The notes beneath the pieces are model-generated. The model saw only the letters and a list, made by a program, of their open reading frames with translations, was not told where the DNA came from and did no database searches. Source: Photobacterium aquae (GTDB taxonomy: Bacteria > Pseudomonadota > Gammaproteobacteria > Enterobacterales > Vibrionaceae). Taken from it: a stretch of DNA of 32,266 nt. Positions within the stretch are counted from its first letter, which is position 1. Each line of letters begins with the position of its first letter. Of the stretch, positions 24,619 through 32,266 are shown piece after piece. The DNA is taken from positions 1 through 32,266 of the forward strand of contig NZ_LDOT01000019.1 in assembly GCF_001029445.1 (NCBI RefSeq), given 5' to 3'. Position numbers and translations under genes: made by a program.

Positions 24619-24772
24619 CAAGGTGATTCTCAATCGTTAACAACTCAGCTCGGTAGAGTAATCATTATTGTGGTTGATTACCATTATTATTGTATCGAAA
24701 CACTTTTACCCTACAGCAACAATTCTGCACGATTCTGCATCGCGGCAGCGAGGCTAAAATACCTCCCCCAGA

Positions 24773-24798
24773 TAAAAAATAACCGGTCATACGACCGG
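24773..24798 (-). terminator. Terminator of the M16 peptidase gene
   Basis: CCGGTC (24783-24788) pairs with GACCGG (24793-24798), loop of 4. On the minus strand it is followed by TTATTTTTT. It lies 12 bp after the peptidase stop and before gshA's upstream region. Confidence 0.85.
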
Positions 24799-24810
24799 CT
24801 ATTCTCTGAG

Positions 24811-27672
24811 TTACATTTTCGGCTCCATCACCTCGATTGGCAGGCCGAGGGTTTCCAGTTGCGGCTTCAAGCTCTTGGCATCCCCCACCACGATAATCTG
24901 GTAATCCTGCGGGTTAAACCACTTGGCTGCCAACTTATCGATGGTCGATTTACTGATTGAAGCAGCAATCTGGTTACGCTGCTCGACGAAGTTTTCCGGC
25001 AGCGAGTAGGTCAGGATTTGCCCCAGCAGCTGGGCCTTCTTGCTTGGCGTCTCATAACTCAAGGCATCTTTCTGCCCCACGGCCAGACGCATGAAGGCCA
25101 GCTCCTTGTCAGTCACCCCGTCACGGGACATCTTGCCCAGCTCGGCAAGAAACTCTTTGACCGACGGCAACGTCGCATCGGCACGCACCTGTGCATAATA
25201 GACCGACAGCCCTACTTCGCGGCCGCCACTCTGGTAACCTCCCGCGCCATAGGTATAGCCCTTATCCTCACGCAGGTTCAGGTTGATCCGGCTGTTGAAG
25301 TTACCGCCCAAGTTGAAGTTCGCCAACTGGGTACGGTACAGCTCACCCGTTGCATCGTAAGGCAGCCCCTGACGAACCAAGCGGATCACGCTCTGCGGCG
25401 CGCCCGGCTTGTCCACCAGCCACACCTTCTGCTGCGACAGGGTCGGCAGCGCTGGCGTGGTATAGCTAGGTGTCGGCATCCCCTGCCAGTTGGCGAGGAA
25501 ACCGACATCACGCTGCAATGACTGCTGGCTGATATCGCCCACCACCACCAGATCTGCCCCATTCGGCGTATAGTAACGGTTGTAGAACGCCTTCACGTCC
25601 TCAAGGGTAATTGCACTTAGCGATGCCTTGGTTCCTTCCGGCGGCAGGCTGAAGTTAGTTCCACCGAACAACACTTCACGGGTTGCCTGCCCAGCCAGCC
25701 AAGACGGGCGCTGATGTTCATAAATAATCCCCTCAAGGGCCTGCTTTTTCACCCGGTCGAAATCAGCCTGATTAAATGCAGGGAAGAACAACCGCTCTTG
25801 CAAGATAGCCAGCGTTTCCGGCAGGTGCTTTTTCAGCGAGGTCAGCGAGATAACCGTCCCGTACTTACCGGCAGTGAAGTTCACGGTACTGCCCAGCATA
25901 TCCAGCCGCGAAGATAGCTCCTCCACCGTGGATTTCTGCGAGGCCTCAGCCATCATACTTGCGGTCAACTGCGCCAGTCCCGCCTTGCCCTGTGGCTCAA
26001 AACGACGTCCCGCCGGAACCACCAGCTGCAACTCAACCGTCGGGGTCTCGCGGTATTCCGTTCCCAGCACCTTGATGCCATTGGCCAGTTCAAGCTGGTA
26101 CAGGGTCGGCATCGCTGCCTCTACCGGTGCTGAAGGCTGTGGCATCACCGAGCGGTCGAAATCGTCGCGCGTCTCTCGCATCTGCTTTTTCAGTGCCGCT
26201 TCGCTAACCGTGCTGTGAGCCGGAATGATCCGCTCAGCAGGGGCATAATTAGGCGCTGCCGCCTGAAGTGAGGTCTTGCCATGCGGCACCACACTCAGCG
26301 TCACGTTCGGGTGGCCGTTGATGTATTGCTCGTAGGCCGCCTCCATGCTTGCTGGCGTTACCGCTCGCAAATTGCCCAGCTCAGTCGTCAGGTAACCCGG
26401 GTTGCCGTAGAAGGTTTCATAGGAAGCCAGCTGCGATACCTTGCCGCTGACACTCTGGAGGCCGAAGATGGCATTCGCCTCGACCATGCCCTTGAGCTCA
26501 TTCACTTCTTTGTCGCTGATCCCGCGCTGCTCGATCCCGGACAGGATCCCTTCTACCTTGTTGCGCAGGGTTTTCAGATCCCCTTTGTCACCGCTTTGGC
26601 CAATAGCATAAACATACATGGTACAGGCCAATTCAGCACAGTCATGGAACGCACCGGCATCAACCACTTCGCCAGTCTTGACGAGGTTCTGGTACAGCAG
26701 GCTGTTCTTGCCACCGCCGATCACCCGAGCCAGCATATCCAAAGATGCTTCGTCCTTGGCACCGCTATAAGAGGTCGGCCAAGCCATCATCAGCATCGGT
26801 TGCTGAATATTATCTTCCAGCGTCAAGAAGCGGTTGTCCGCCAAGGTTACAGGCTGCTTGGCTGGTTTATCGACTTCAGGGCCACGCGGGATCGAACCGA
26901 AGTACTTATTGACCCATTCCAGCGTCTTGGCGATATCAATATCACCACCAATGGTCAGCGTCGCATTGTTTGGCCCGTACCAGCGCAAGAAGAACGCCTT
27001 CAGATCATTGACGTTGACCCGGTCAAGATCCTCAACATAGCCGATTGGCTGCCAAGAATACGGATGGGTCCGTGGATACAGCGCCTCGCCAATACGCTCG
27101 TAAACCAAACCATAAGGGCGGTTCTCATAGCGCTGGGCGCGTTCGTTCTTCACCGTGTCGCGCTGGATCTCGAACTTACGCTGTGACACCGCCTCAAGCA
27201 GGAACCCCATTCGGTCCGCTTCAAGCCACAGTACTTTCTCCAGCTGGTTGGCAGGCACCGTTTCGAAATAGTTGGTCCGATCCCGGTTGGTCGTCCCGTT
27301 CATGGTTCCGCCCGCCTCGGTGATCAGGCGGAAGTGCTCCTGATCGCCCACATGCTTTGATCCTTGGAACATCATATGTTCGAAGAAATGGGCAAAACCA
27401 GACTTACCCAGCTCCTCACGGGCAGAGCCGACATGGTAGGTCATATCGACATGCACCAGAGGATCCGATTTATCCTCATGGAGCACCACCGTCAGGCCGT
27501 TTGCCAGTGTATATTTCGAATACGGTATCACCGGTGATACCGCACTCTCGTCACCCTTCAACTGCCCCACGAATGTCACGCCTGGCGGCAGCGCCGCCGA
27601 CTCTTGCTGGGGCTCTAGCAGGCTACAGCCAGCCAGTGACAACAGCGCAACGCCCACTATCCACTTTTGCAC
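24811..27672 (-). CDS. Two-domain M16 (insulinase/pitrilysin) zinc peptidase, lipoprotein
   Basis: A 953-residue predicted lipoprotein (lipobox SLAGC, Cys16). It has two M16 units. The N-terminal unit carries the inverted zinc motif HFFEH at 95-99 and a downstream ligand Glu177 (VKNERAQRYENR), so it should be active. The C-terminal unit (from about 530) has AGLAQLTASMM in place of HxxEH and is presumably structural. Lipid anchoring and the Q/S residues after Cys suggest a periplasm-facing envelope peptidase that degrades peptides. Vibrios carry a similar insulinase-family gene near gshA; E. coli PqqL is the closest relative I can name. Twelve bp after yqaA, likely cotranscribed. Confidence 0.92.
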   Translation of the reverse strand: MQKWIVGVALLSLAGCSLLEPQQESAALPPGVTFVGQLKGDESAVSPVIPYSKYTLANGLTVVLHEDKSDPLVHVDMTYHVGSAREELGKSGFAHFFEHMMFQGSKHVGDQEHFRLITEAGGTMNGTTNRDRTNYFETVPANQLEKVLWLEADRMGFLLEAVSQRKFEIQRDTVKNERAQRYENRPYGLVYERIGEALYPRTHPYSWQPIGYVEDLDRVNVNDLKAFFLRWYGPNNATLTIGGDIDIAKTLEWVNKYFGSIPRGPEVDKPAKQPVTLADNRFLTLEDNIQQPMLMMAWPTSYSGAKDEASLDMLARVIGGGKNSLLYQNLVKTGEVVDAGAFHDCAELACTMYVYAIGQSGDKGDLKTLRNKVEGILSGIEQRGISDKEVNELKGMVEANAIFGLQSVSGKVSQLASYETFYGNPGYLTTELGNLRAVTPASMEAAYEQYINGHPNVTLSVVPHGKTSLQAAAPNYAPAERIIPAHSTVSEAALKKQMRETRDDFDRSVMPQPSAPVEAAMPTLYQLELANGIKVLGTEYRETPTVELQLVVPAGRRFEPQGKAGLAQLTASMMAEASQKSTVEELSSRLDMLGSTVNFTAGKYGTVISLTSLKKHLPETLAILQERLFFPAFNQADFDRVKKQALEGIIYEHQRPSWLAGQATREVLFGGTNFSLPPEGTKASLSAITLEDVKAFYNRYYTPNGADLVVVGDISQQSLQRDVGFLANWQGMPTPSYTTPALPTLSQQKVWLVDKPGAPQSVIRLVRQGLPYDATGELYRTQLANFNLGGNFNSRINLNLREDKGYTYGAGGYQSGGREVGLSVYYAQVRADATLPSVKEFLAELGKMSRDGVTDKELAFMRLAVGQKDALSYETPSKKAQLLGQILTYSLPENFVEQRNQIAASISKSTIDKLAAKWFNPQDYQIIVVGDAKSLKPQLETLGLPIEVMEPKM

Positions 27673-27684
27673 GTAATGCCTTCC

Positions 27685-28116
27685 TTATAATAATCCTGTT
27701 ACGATCATAGCCAGTACCGTATACCGGAGCGCCTTGCCGACCATTATCAGCAATAAACTCAAAGAGTGCCGCATCCGCAACCACCCTGCAGCAAGGCAGA
27801 GCGGGTCACCGACCAACGGCAGCCAACTGAGCAGCAGCGACCAGTAACCGTATTTTTTCAGCCATAGTAAAGCTCTATGACCGTGTTTTTCCTGAGAAGT
27901 TTTATCCGGCAACAACCGGCCAAGCCAATAATTGGTCATCCCCCCGAGCGTATTGCCCAATGTCGCTACCGCAACCACCAGCCAAACAGCGTTATCACCC
28001 AACTTGAGAGAAGCCACGAGATTGGCCTCCGATCCGCCAGGCAACAGCGTCGCACTCAAAAAACCCGTTGTGAACAGCACCCAAAGCGCCGAATCACCAT
28101 GAAATAACTCTAGCAT
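27685..28116 (-). CDS. yqaA: YqaA family inner-membrane protein (DedA/VTT-like)
   Basis: A 143-residue membrane protein with about four hydrophobic segments and the VTT/DedA hallmarks LLPGGSEANLVA near the N-terminus, ATLGNTLGGMTNYWLGR and LLLSWLPLVGDPLCLAAGWLR. E. coli YqaA has 142 residues. The DedA superfamily acts in membrane homeostasis and lipid (undecaprenyl-phosphate) translocation. No specific role is known to me for YqaA. Its stop is 12 bp before the M16 gene start, and no terminator lies between them. Confidence 0.9.
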   Translation of the reverse strand: MLELFHGDSALWVLFTTGFLSATLLPGGSEANLVASLKLGDNAVWLVVAVATLGNTLGGMTNYWLGRLLPDKTSQEKHGHRALLWLKKYGYWSLLLSWLPLVGDPLCLAAGWLRMRHSLSLLLIMVGKALRYTVLAMIVTGLL

Positions 28117-28226
28117 TAAAACAACTTAGCCAATCTATCCAATCAGGTAGCCGCCATATGGCAACCACCGCTGGCCTATCGAGGAGAGCACGCTCCCCTC
28201 GTCGTCACCAGCCCTCCTACCTTAAC

Positions 28227-28260
28227 GGATTTGGCGCAAAAGAAAACGGGCAGCGATCAG
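28227..28260 (-). terminator. oadGAB operon terminator
   Basis: On the minus strand an 11-bp stem (28250-28260 with 28234-28244, core AAACGGG...CCCGTTT) pairs fully if one G-U wobble is allowed. The + strand copy has a C-A mismatch at that position. It is followed by TTTTCTTTTG. The wobble shows the element works on the minus strand. It lies 64 bp after oadB. Confidence 0.8.
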
Positions 28261-28323
28261 CTACCCGTTTCAAAATATTGCAAAATTCAGCTTGTTCCGG
28301 TGAATTGACCGAAAGCCGGAGAG

Positions 28324-29454
28324 TTACCCAACCAAGGCCAGCAAGATACCGGCGGCCACGGCCGAGCCCAATACCCCTGCCACATTCGGCCCCATCGCAT
28401 GCATCAGCAAGAAGTTCTGCGGATTGGCCTCCAGACCGACCTTGTTAACCACCCGGGCCGCCATCGGTACTGCCGATACCCCCGCCGCACCAATCAGCGG
28501 ATTGATATCCTCCTTGCTGAAACGGTTAAGAAGCTTGGCCATCAGTACACCGCCACCGGTACCGACGCTGAAGGCGACGGCCCCCAAGACCAAAATCCCC
28601 AGCGTCTCAAGCTGAAGGAATGTCTCGGCCTCAAGCTTAGAGCCGACGCCAAGCCCAAGCATGATCGTGACGATATTGATCAGCTCGTTCTGCACCGTCT
28701 TGGACAAGCGCTCCACCACACCGGACTCGCGCATCAGGTTACCAAGGCAGAACATCCCCACCAAGGGTGTCGCCGACGGCAGGAACAAGATGGTCATCAA
28801 CAGTACCGCCAATGGAAACAGAATCTTCTCCCCCTTGCTGACATGCCGCAGTTGCTTCATCTGGATCTTACGCTCTTCAGCCGTTGTCAGCGCCTTCATG
28901 ATCGGCGGCTGGATAATCGGCACCAATGCCATATAGCTGTATGCGGCAACCGCAATCGCCCCGAGCAGATCTGGCGATAGCCTACTGGCAAGGAAAATCG
29001 CAGTCGGACCATCAGCACCACCGATAATCGCAATCGACGATGCATCGGCCAGGGTAAAGTCCATCCCCGGGATCACATTGAGCAGAATCGCCCCGAACAG
29101 GGTGAAGAAGATCCCGAACTGGGCCGCCGCGCCGAGGAGCAAGGTCTTGGGGTTGGCAATCAACGCCCCGAAGTCTGTCATCGCCCCGACCCCCATGAAG
29201 ATCAGCAGGGGGAAGATCCCGGTTTCTATCCCGACATGGTAAATGTAATACAGCAGCCCGCCCGGCTCGGTAAAACCGGCATTGGGGATATTGGCCAGTA
29301 TCGCCCCGAACCCTATCGGCAACAGCAGCAGAGGCTCAAAGCCCTTGCTGATCGCCAAATACAACAGGCCGGCACCGACCAACATCATGATGATCTGGCC
29401 AAACTCGAAATTGGCCAGCCCCGTCTCGCTCCAGAGTATCAATAAACCTTCCAT
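28324..29454 (-). CDS. oadB: Oxaloacetate decarboxylase beta subunit OadB, sodium pump
   Basis: Integral membrane subunit that decarboxylates carboxybiotin and drives Na+ export. 376 residues, mostly hydrophobic, with about nine or more spans. The Na+/catalytic motif [15 protein letters not shown] contains the key Asp (Asp203 in the Klebsiella enzyme). Also [32 protein letters not shown] and [13 protein letters not shown]. Nine bp after oadA, so translationally linked. Last gene of the operon. Confidence 0.97.
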   Translation of the reverse strand: MEGLLILWSETGLANFEFGQIIMMLVGAGLLYLAISKGFEPLLLLPIGFGAILANIPNAGFTEPGGLLYYIYHVGIETGIFPLLIFMGVGAMTDFGALIANPKTLLLGAAAQFGIFFTLFGAILLNVIPGMDFTLADASSIAIIGGADGPTAIFLASRLSPDLLGAIAVAAYSYMALVPIIQPPIMKALTTAEERKIQMKQLRHVSKGEKILFPLAVLLMTILFLPSATPLVGMFCLGNLMRESGVVERLSKTVQNELINIVTIMLGLGVGSKLEAETFLQLETLGILVLGAVAFSVGTGGGVLMAKLLNRFSKEDINPLIGAAGVSAVPMAARVVNKVGLEANPQNFLLMHAMGPNVAGVLGSAVAAGILLALVG

Positions 29455-29463
29455 GGTACCCTC

Positions 29464-31251
29464 TTATGCCAGACTGAGGATCGGCGCGCCGACCACCACC
29501 GAGTCACCTTCCTTGACGAGGAGCTCCTGCACCACGCCGCTGCGGGCAGCCCGGACTTCGGTTTCCATCTTCATCGCCTCTAGGATCACCAATACATCAC
29601 CTTCCGATACCTGATGCCCCGGCTGGACATGGATCTTGAAGATATTGCCCGCCAAGGGGGCTGCTACCGCTTCAGCAGTAGCGGCGGAAGAAGCGGCTGG
29701 GGCTACCGATGGGGCAGCGGCGGCCGGAGAAACGGCTGTCAGCGCGCCACTGGGACCAACCTCAACATTGTAGAGCTGGCCATCCACCGTCACGCTATAG
29801 GCTTCAACCCCGCCAGCAGCAGGCGCTGCCTTTGTGGCAGGCGTAACGACAGGGGCAGGCTCGCTCCCCGGTGCCGGCTCAAACGCTTCAGGGTTATTGC
29901 GATTTTTAAGGAAGTTGAGCCCAACCTGCGGAAACAGTGCATAGGTCAGCACATCATCAACCTGTTGGTCGGCAAGCGTAATATTGTCTGACTGGGCTTT
30001 AGCCAGCAGTTCATCGGTTAATCGGTGCAACTCTGCATCAAGCAGATCTGCCGGACGGCAAGTCAGGGGCTTGCCACCCTCAAGTACCCGCTCCTGCAAC
30101 GCACTGTTCACCGGTGCAGGCGCAGCACCATATTCCCCTTTCAGCACACCGGCCGTTTCCTTGCTAATACTTTTGTAGCGCTCGCCGGTGAGCACATTGA
30201 GCACCGCCTGAGTACCGACAATCTGCGAGGTCGGCGTTACCAGCGGTATATAGCCCAGATCCTGACGCACGCGCGGGATCTCCTCCAGCACTTCGTCGAA
30301 ACGATCAGCGGCCCCCTGCTCCTTGAGCTGGCTTTCCATATTGGTCAGCATGCCGCCCGGCACCTGAGCCAACAGGATCCTGGCATCAACCCCTTTAAGG
30401 CTGCCTTCAAATTTGGCGTATTTCTTACGTACTTGACGGAAATAGGTGGCGATAGGCTCAAGCTGCTGCAAATCGAGCTTGGTGTCGCGCGGGGTACCCT
30501 CGAGCATGGCGACCACGGTTTCAGTCGGGGTATGGCCATAAGTCTGACTCATCGACGATATCGCGGTATCGAGAATATCAATTCCCGCCTCGACCGCCTT
30601 CACCGCCGTTGCCGCCGACAACCCAGTCGTCGCATGACAGTGCAAGGCCAGAGGGATATCGCACGACGCCTTGATCTGAGTGATCAGCTCCTCGGCCTCA
30701 TACGGCTTGAGCAGGCCTGACATATCTTTGATACAAAGCGAGTGGCAGCCGAGATCCTCAAGTCGCTTGGCGAGATCCGTCCAAGTCTCAAGGTTATGTA
30801 CCGGACTGGTGGTATAGGATAAGGTTCCCTGGGCATGAGCGCCGACATCCACCGCCGCCTTGACGGCCTTTTCGAAATTCCGGACATCGTTCATCGCATC
30901 GAAAATCCGGAAGACGTCCATTCCGTTGGCGTGGGCGCGCTCAACGAACTTCTCGACCACATCATCGGCATAATGGCGGTAGCCCAGCAAGTTCTGGCCC
31001 CGAAGCAGCATCTGCATCGGGGTATTGGGCATCGCCTGCTTAAGCAGACGCAGGCGTTCCCACGGATCTTCCCCTAGAAAACGGATGCAGGCGTCAAATG
31101 TCGCCCCGCCCCACGTTTCGAGAGACCAATAGCCGACCTTGTCCAATTGCTCGGCAATGGGCAGCATATCCTCAACCCGCAAACGGGTAGCAAAAAGTGA
31201 CTGGTGGGCATCACGCAATACAACATCAGTGATGGCTAGTGGCTTAGACAT
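29464..31251 (-). CDS. oadA: Oxaloacetate decarboxylase alpha subunit OadA (biotin-dependent)
   Basis: Carboxyltransferase that moves CO2 from oxaloacetate to biotin, giving pyruvate. The N-terminal TIM barrel has [15 protein letters not shown] and the metal motif [12 protein letters not shown] Pro/Ala-rich linker spans about 470-530. The C-terminal biotinyl domain has EAMKMETEV, with biotin Lys at about 561. 595 residues, as expected. The start is the ATG at 31249-31251, nine nt after AAGGAG; a GTG two codons earlier is too close to the ribosome site. Order G-A-B is the usual one. Confidence 0.97.
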   Translation of the reverse strand: MSKPLAITDVVLRDAHQSLFATRLRVEDMLPIAEQLDKVGYWSLETWGGATFDACIRFLGEDPWERLRLLKQAMPNTPMQMLLRGQNLLGYRHYADDVVEKFVERAHANGMDVFRIFDAMNDVRNFEKAVKAAVDVGAHAQGTLSYTTSPVHNLETWTDLAKRLEDLGCHSLCIKDMSGLLKPYEAEELITQIKASCDIPLALHCHATTGLSAATAVKAVEAGIDILDTAISSMSQTYGHTPTETVVAMLEGTPRDTKLDLQQLEPIATYFRQVRKKYAKFEGSLKGVDARILLAQVPGGMLTNMESQLKEQGAADRFDEVLEEIPRVRQDLGYIPLVTPTSQIVGTQAVLNVLTGERYKSISKETAGVLKGEYGAAPAPVNSALQERVLEGGKPLTCRPADLLDAELHRLTDELLAKAQSDNITLADQQVDDVLTYALFPQVGLNFLKNRNNPEAFEPAPGSEPAPVVTPATKAAPAAGGVEAYSVTVDGQLYNVEVGPSGALTAVSPAAAAPSVAPAASSAATAEAVAAPLAGNIFKIHVQPGHQVSEGDVLVILEAMKMETEVRAARSGVVQELLVKEGDSVVVGAPILSLA

Positions 31252-31328
31252 GCTCACAAACTCCTTGTCAAAAAACGAATCCTATATCCACACGGCTTCA
31301 ATCAGGCTGTCTGGTCTATTCCGCAGAC

Positions 31329-31580
31329 TTATACCTTTCGGCTGCGATACTGGTGCACCGCAGCGCCAATCGCGGCCACGATCTCAGGCCGCACACCATT
31401 GTGCGATGGCAAAACGGGGGCTGGGTGACTTCTGGCTGGAGCCGCCGGGGCATCCTTGGGGGCAATCCTTGCCAGCAATTGAACGAGGTAAATCAAAATA
31501 CTGAGAAAAAGAAACACCACCACCATGCCTGTCACCATGATGGTGGCCGCTTCCCACAGCACACTCCCTAAATCGGCCAT
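31329..31580 (-). CDS. oadG: Oxaloacetate decarboxylase gamma subunit OadG
   Basis: Small single-span subunit that holds OadA to OadB and, through its C-terminal region, helps assembly and speeds decarboxylation. 83 residues: one N-terminal transmembrane helix (TIMVTGMVVVFLFLSILIYL) and a Pro/Ala/His-containing cytosolic tail. The start is the ATG at 31578-31580 after AAGGAAG; the frame runs further upstream without a ribosome site. First gene of oadGAB, 77 bp before oadA. A TTGACA (31643-31648, minus strand) may be its -35. Confidence 0.93.
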   Translation of the reverse strand: MADLGSVLWEAATIMVTGMVVVFLFLSILIYLVQLLARIAPKDAPAAPARSHPAPVLPSHNGVRPEIVAAIGAAVHQYRSRKV

Positions 31581-31966
31581 AACGCTTCCTTTCATTCCCT
31601 GTGTTAGTAGGGCGTTAACAAATAACACGTGAAGTAAAAATATGTCAAATTGATTAATAAATAGCACCATAACGATGAAGATTTGTTCTGAAATGCGATT
31701 TACGTAGTAAATTTACCAACTAATCACCAAAACCCCTTTGCTAGAGGATCAACCTTCTACGGCCGGAGTGGATTAGCGTATTTCACTACTAGATTCGAAT
31801 TGGAAAGGTCATTTCGCCAAACACTGACGATAACGTAAAAGTCACCGCACTCACTGGCTAATACCAAAGCAAGGAGGGATATCGCAAAAGAGAAGGGAAA
31901 GGAATAGCACGAGGTGTAGCCGGAGCCAATAGGTGCAAATCAGCCGCAACGGTACAAAATTTAGGT
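31581..31966. other. Gene-free region between oadG and the tRNA-Arg array
   Basis: 386 bp with no credible coding frame. It holds a possible oad promoter (TTGACA, minus strand, 31643-31648; -10 unclear) and a small inverted repeat ATTTAC-GTA-GTAAAT (31698-31712) about 120 bp before oadG. The part 31715-31966 shows no strong repeat, hairpin or promoter. No trace of an integrase gene or attachment duplication was seen, although the tRNA 3' ends face this region. Confidence 0.5.
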
Positions 31967-31997
31967 ATAAAAAAACCCGGCGATTAAGCCGGGTTTT
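31967..31997 (-). terminator. Terminator of the tRNA-Arg array
   Basis: On the minus strand a 10-bp stem (31988-31997 with 31972-31981, core AACCCGGC) with a 6-nt loop is followed by a T run (complement of the A-run at 31969-31975). It lies 8 bp beyond the last tRNA 3' end. Confidence 0.9.
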
Positions 31998-32004
31998 AAA
32001 ATGA

Positions 32005-32081
32005 TGGCGCGCTCGGGAGGATTCGAACCTCCGACCGCCTGGTTCGTAGCCAGGTACTCTATCCAGCTGAGCTACGAGCGC
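32005..32081 (-). tRNA. tRNA-Arg (ACG anticodon)
   Basis: On the minus strand a 77-nt cloverleaf: acceptor stem GCGCTCG/CGAGCGC, D arm AGCTCAGCTGGATAGAG, anticodon stem CCTGG/CCAGG with loop CTACGAA (anticodon ACG; A34 would become inosine), T arm GGAGGTTCGAATCCTCC, discriminator G and encoded CCA. Reads CGU/CGC/CGA. Last copy of the array before the terminator. Confidence 0.98.
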
Positions 32082-32147
32082 GCAGTAAATCTGATTGTGT
32101 GCCTTTCGGCTATGAAGTAACAGCAACAAGCTATTGCTTCAAAATAA

Positions 32148-32224
32148 TGGCGCGCTCGGGAGGATTCGAACCTCCGACCGCCTGGTTCGTAGCCAGGTAC
32201 TCTATCCAGCTGAGCTACGAGCGC
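32148..32224 (-). tRNA. tRNA-Arg (ACG anticodon), second copy
   Basis: Identical over 77 nt to the copy at 32005-32081, including encoded CCA. Spacer of 66 bp between the two. The array continues beyond the right edge, since the 5' flank of this copy repeats that of the first to the last base of the window. An arg tRNA cluster of this type follows csrA and tRNA-Ser in related genomes, but those genes are not seen here. Confidence 0.98.
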
Positions 32225-32266
32225 GCAGTAAATCTGATTGTGTGCCTTTCGGCTATGAAGTAACAG

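Larger units (their letters stand above)
31998..32266 (-). repeat. 143-bp tandem repeat unit carrying tRNA-Arg
   Basis: 31998-32123 and 32141-32266 match base for base except one (G/A at 32002/32145), at a period of 143 bp. Each unit has the tRNA, a few bases 3' to it and 42 bp of 5' spacer. The partial end at 32266 shows that the repetition extends beyond the window. Confidence 0.9.

Noticed and set aside
26281..27186. 301-codon frame on the + strand opposite the M16 peptidase gene
   Set aside because: It is an antisense shadow of a conserved coding region in a G/C-rich stretch with few stops; no start signal or recognisable protein.
31715..31966. Possible genomic island or attachment site beside the tRNA-Arg array
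   Set aside because: No integrase, no partial tRNA 3' duplication and no foreign genes; oadGAB follows immediately.
31851..32129. 92-codon leftward frame overlapping the tRNA-Arg gene
   Set aside because: It covers a tRNA gene and a terminator; composition is not protein-like in the non-tRNA part.
1..32266. CRISPR array, transposon or prophage
   Set aside because: Read through for short regular repeats with spacers, terminal inverted repeats and transposase or integrase motifs; none was found.

Overview
This window is a stretch of core chromosome from a gammaproteobacterium of the Vibrionaceae (Vibrio/Photobacterium type). The grounds are the gene set and order: clpB beside an rRNA operon promoter; the pgeF-rluD / bamD divergent pair; raiA-pheL-pheA facing tyrA-aroF; rplS-trmD-rimM-rpsP beside ffh; ypjD-yfjD; luxS near gshA; a sodium-pumping oadGAB operon; and an Arg(ACG) tRNA array. 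Protein sequences resemble E. coli orthologs closely but not at genus level, and the LuxS/OadGAB/short CstA combination is typical of marine vibrios. I cannot name the species. No phage, insertion sequence, integron or CRISPR array is visible.

Layout. 1-3450: the left edge carries an rrn P1-type promoter firing leftward out of the window, then clpB (leftward, with a sigma32-like promoter), and a small uncharacterised secreted protein with charged tetrad repeats. 3449-6080: pgeF and rluD leftward, bamD rightward. 6330-10800: raiA behind a near-perfect CRP site, then the aromatic amino acid block, pheL-pheA (with a readable attenuator) converging on aroF-tyrA. 10872-15575: a pyruvate-sensing two-component pair (btsS-btsR), a DUF2799 lipoprotein and a short CstA-type pyruvate transporter. 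Three direct repeats resembling BtsR/LytTR half-sites lie upstream of the transporter. 15635-19200: rplS-trmD-rimM-rpsP and ffh, all leftward. 19413-21620: ypjD-yfjD rightward. 21677-24620: luxS, an SLT-domain lipoprotein and gshA, all leftward. 24773-28116: yqaA plus a large M16 lipoprotein peptidase. 28227-31650: oadGAB. 31967-32266: two identical tRNA-Arg genes in a 143-bp tandem repeat that runs off the right edge.

Functional themes are translation and ribosome maintenance (rRNA promoter, raiA, rluD, rplS, rpsP, rimM, trmD, ffh, tRNAs), aromatic amino acid synthesis, envelope biogenesis (BamD, PgeF, lipoproteins), and carboxylate metabolism (pyruvate sensing and uptake, oxaloacetate decarboxylation).

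I did not find an exotic new system. The items most worth following are regulatory: the 20-bp-period direct repeats upstream of cstA, a candidate small RNA on the + strand between the SLT lipoprotein and gshA, the pheL attenuator, and the tetrad-repeat secreted protein.
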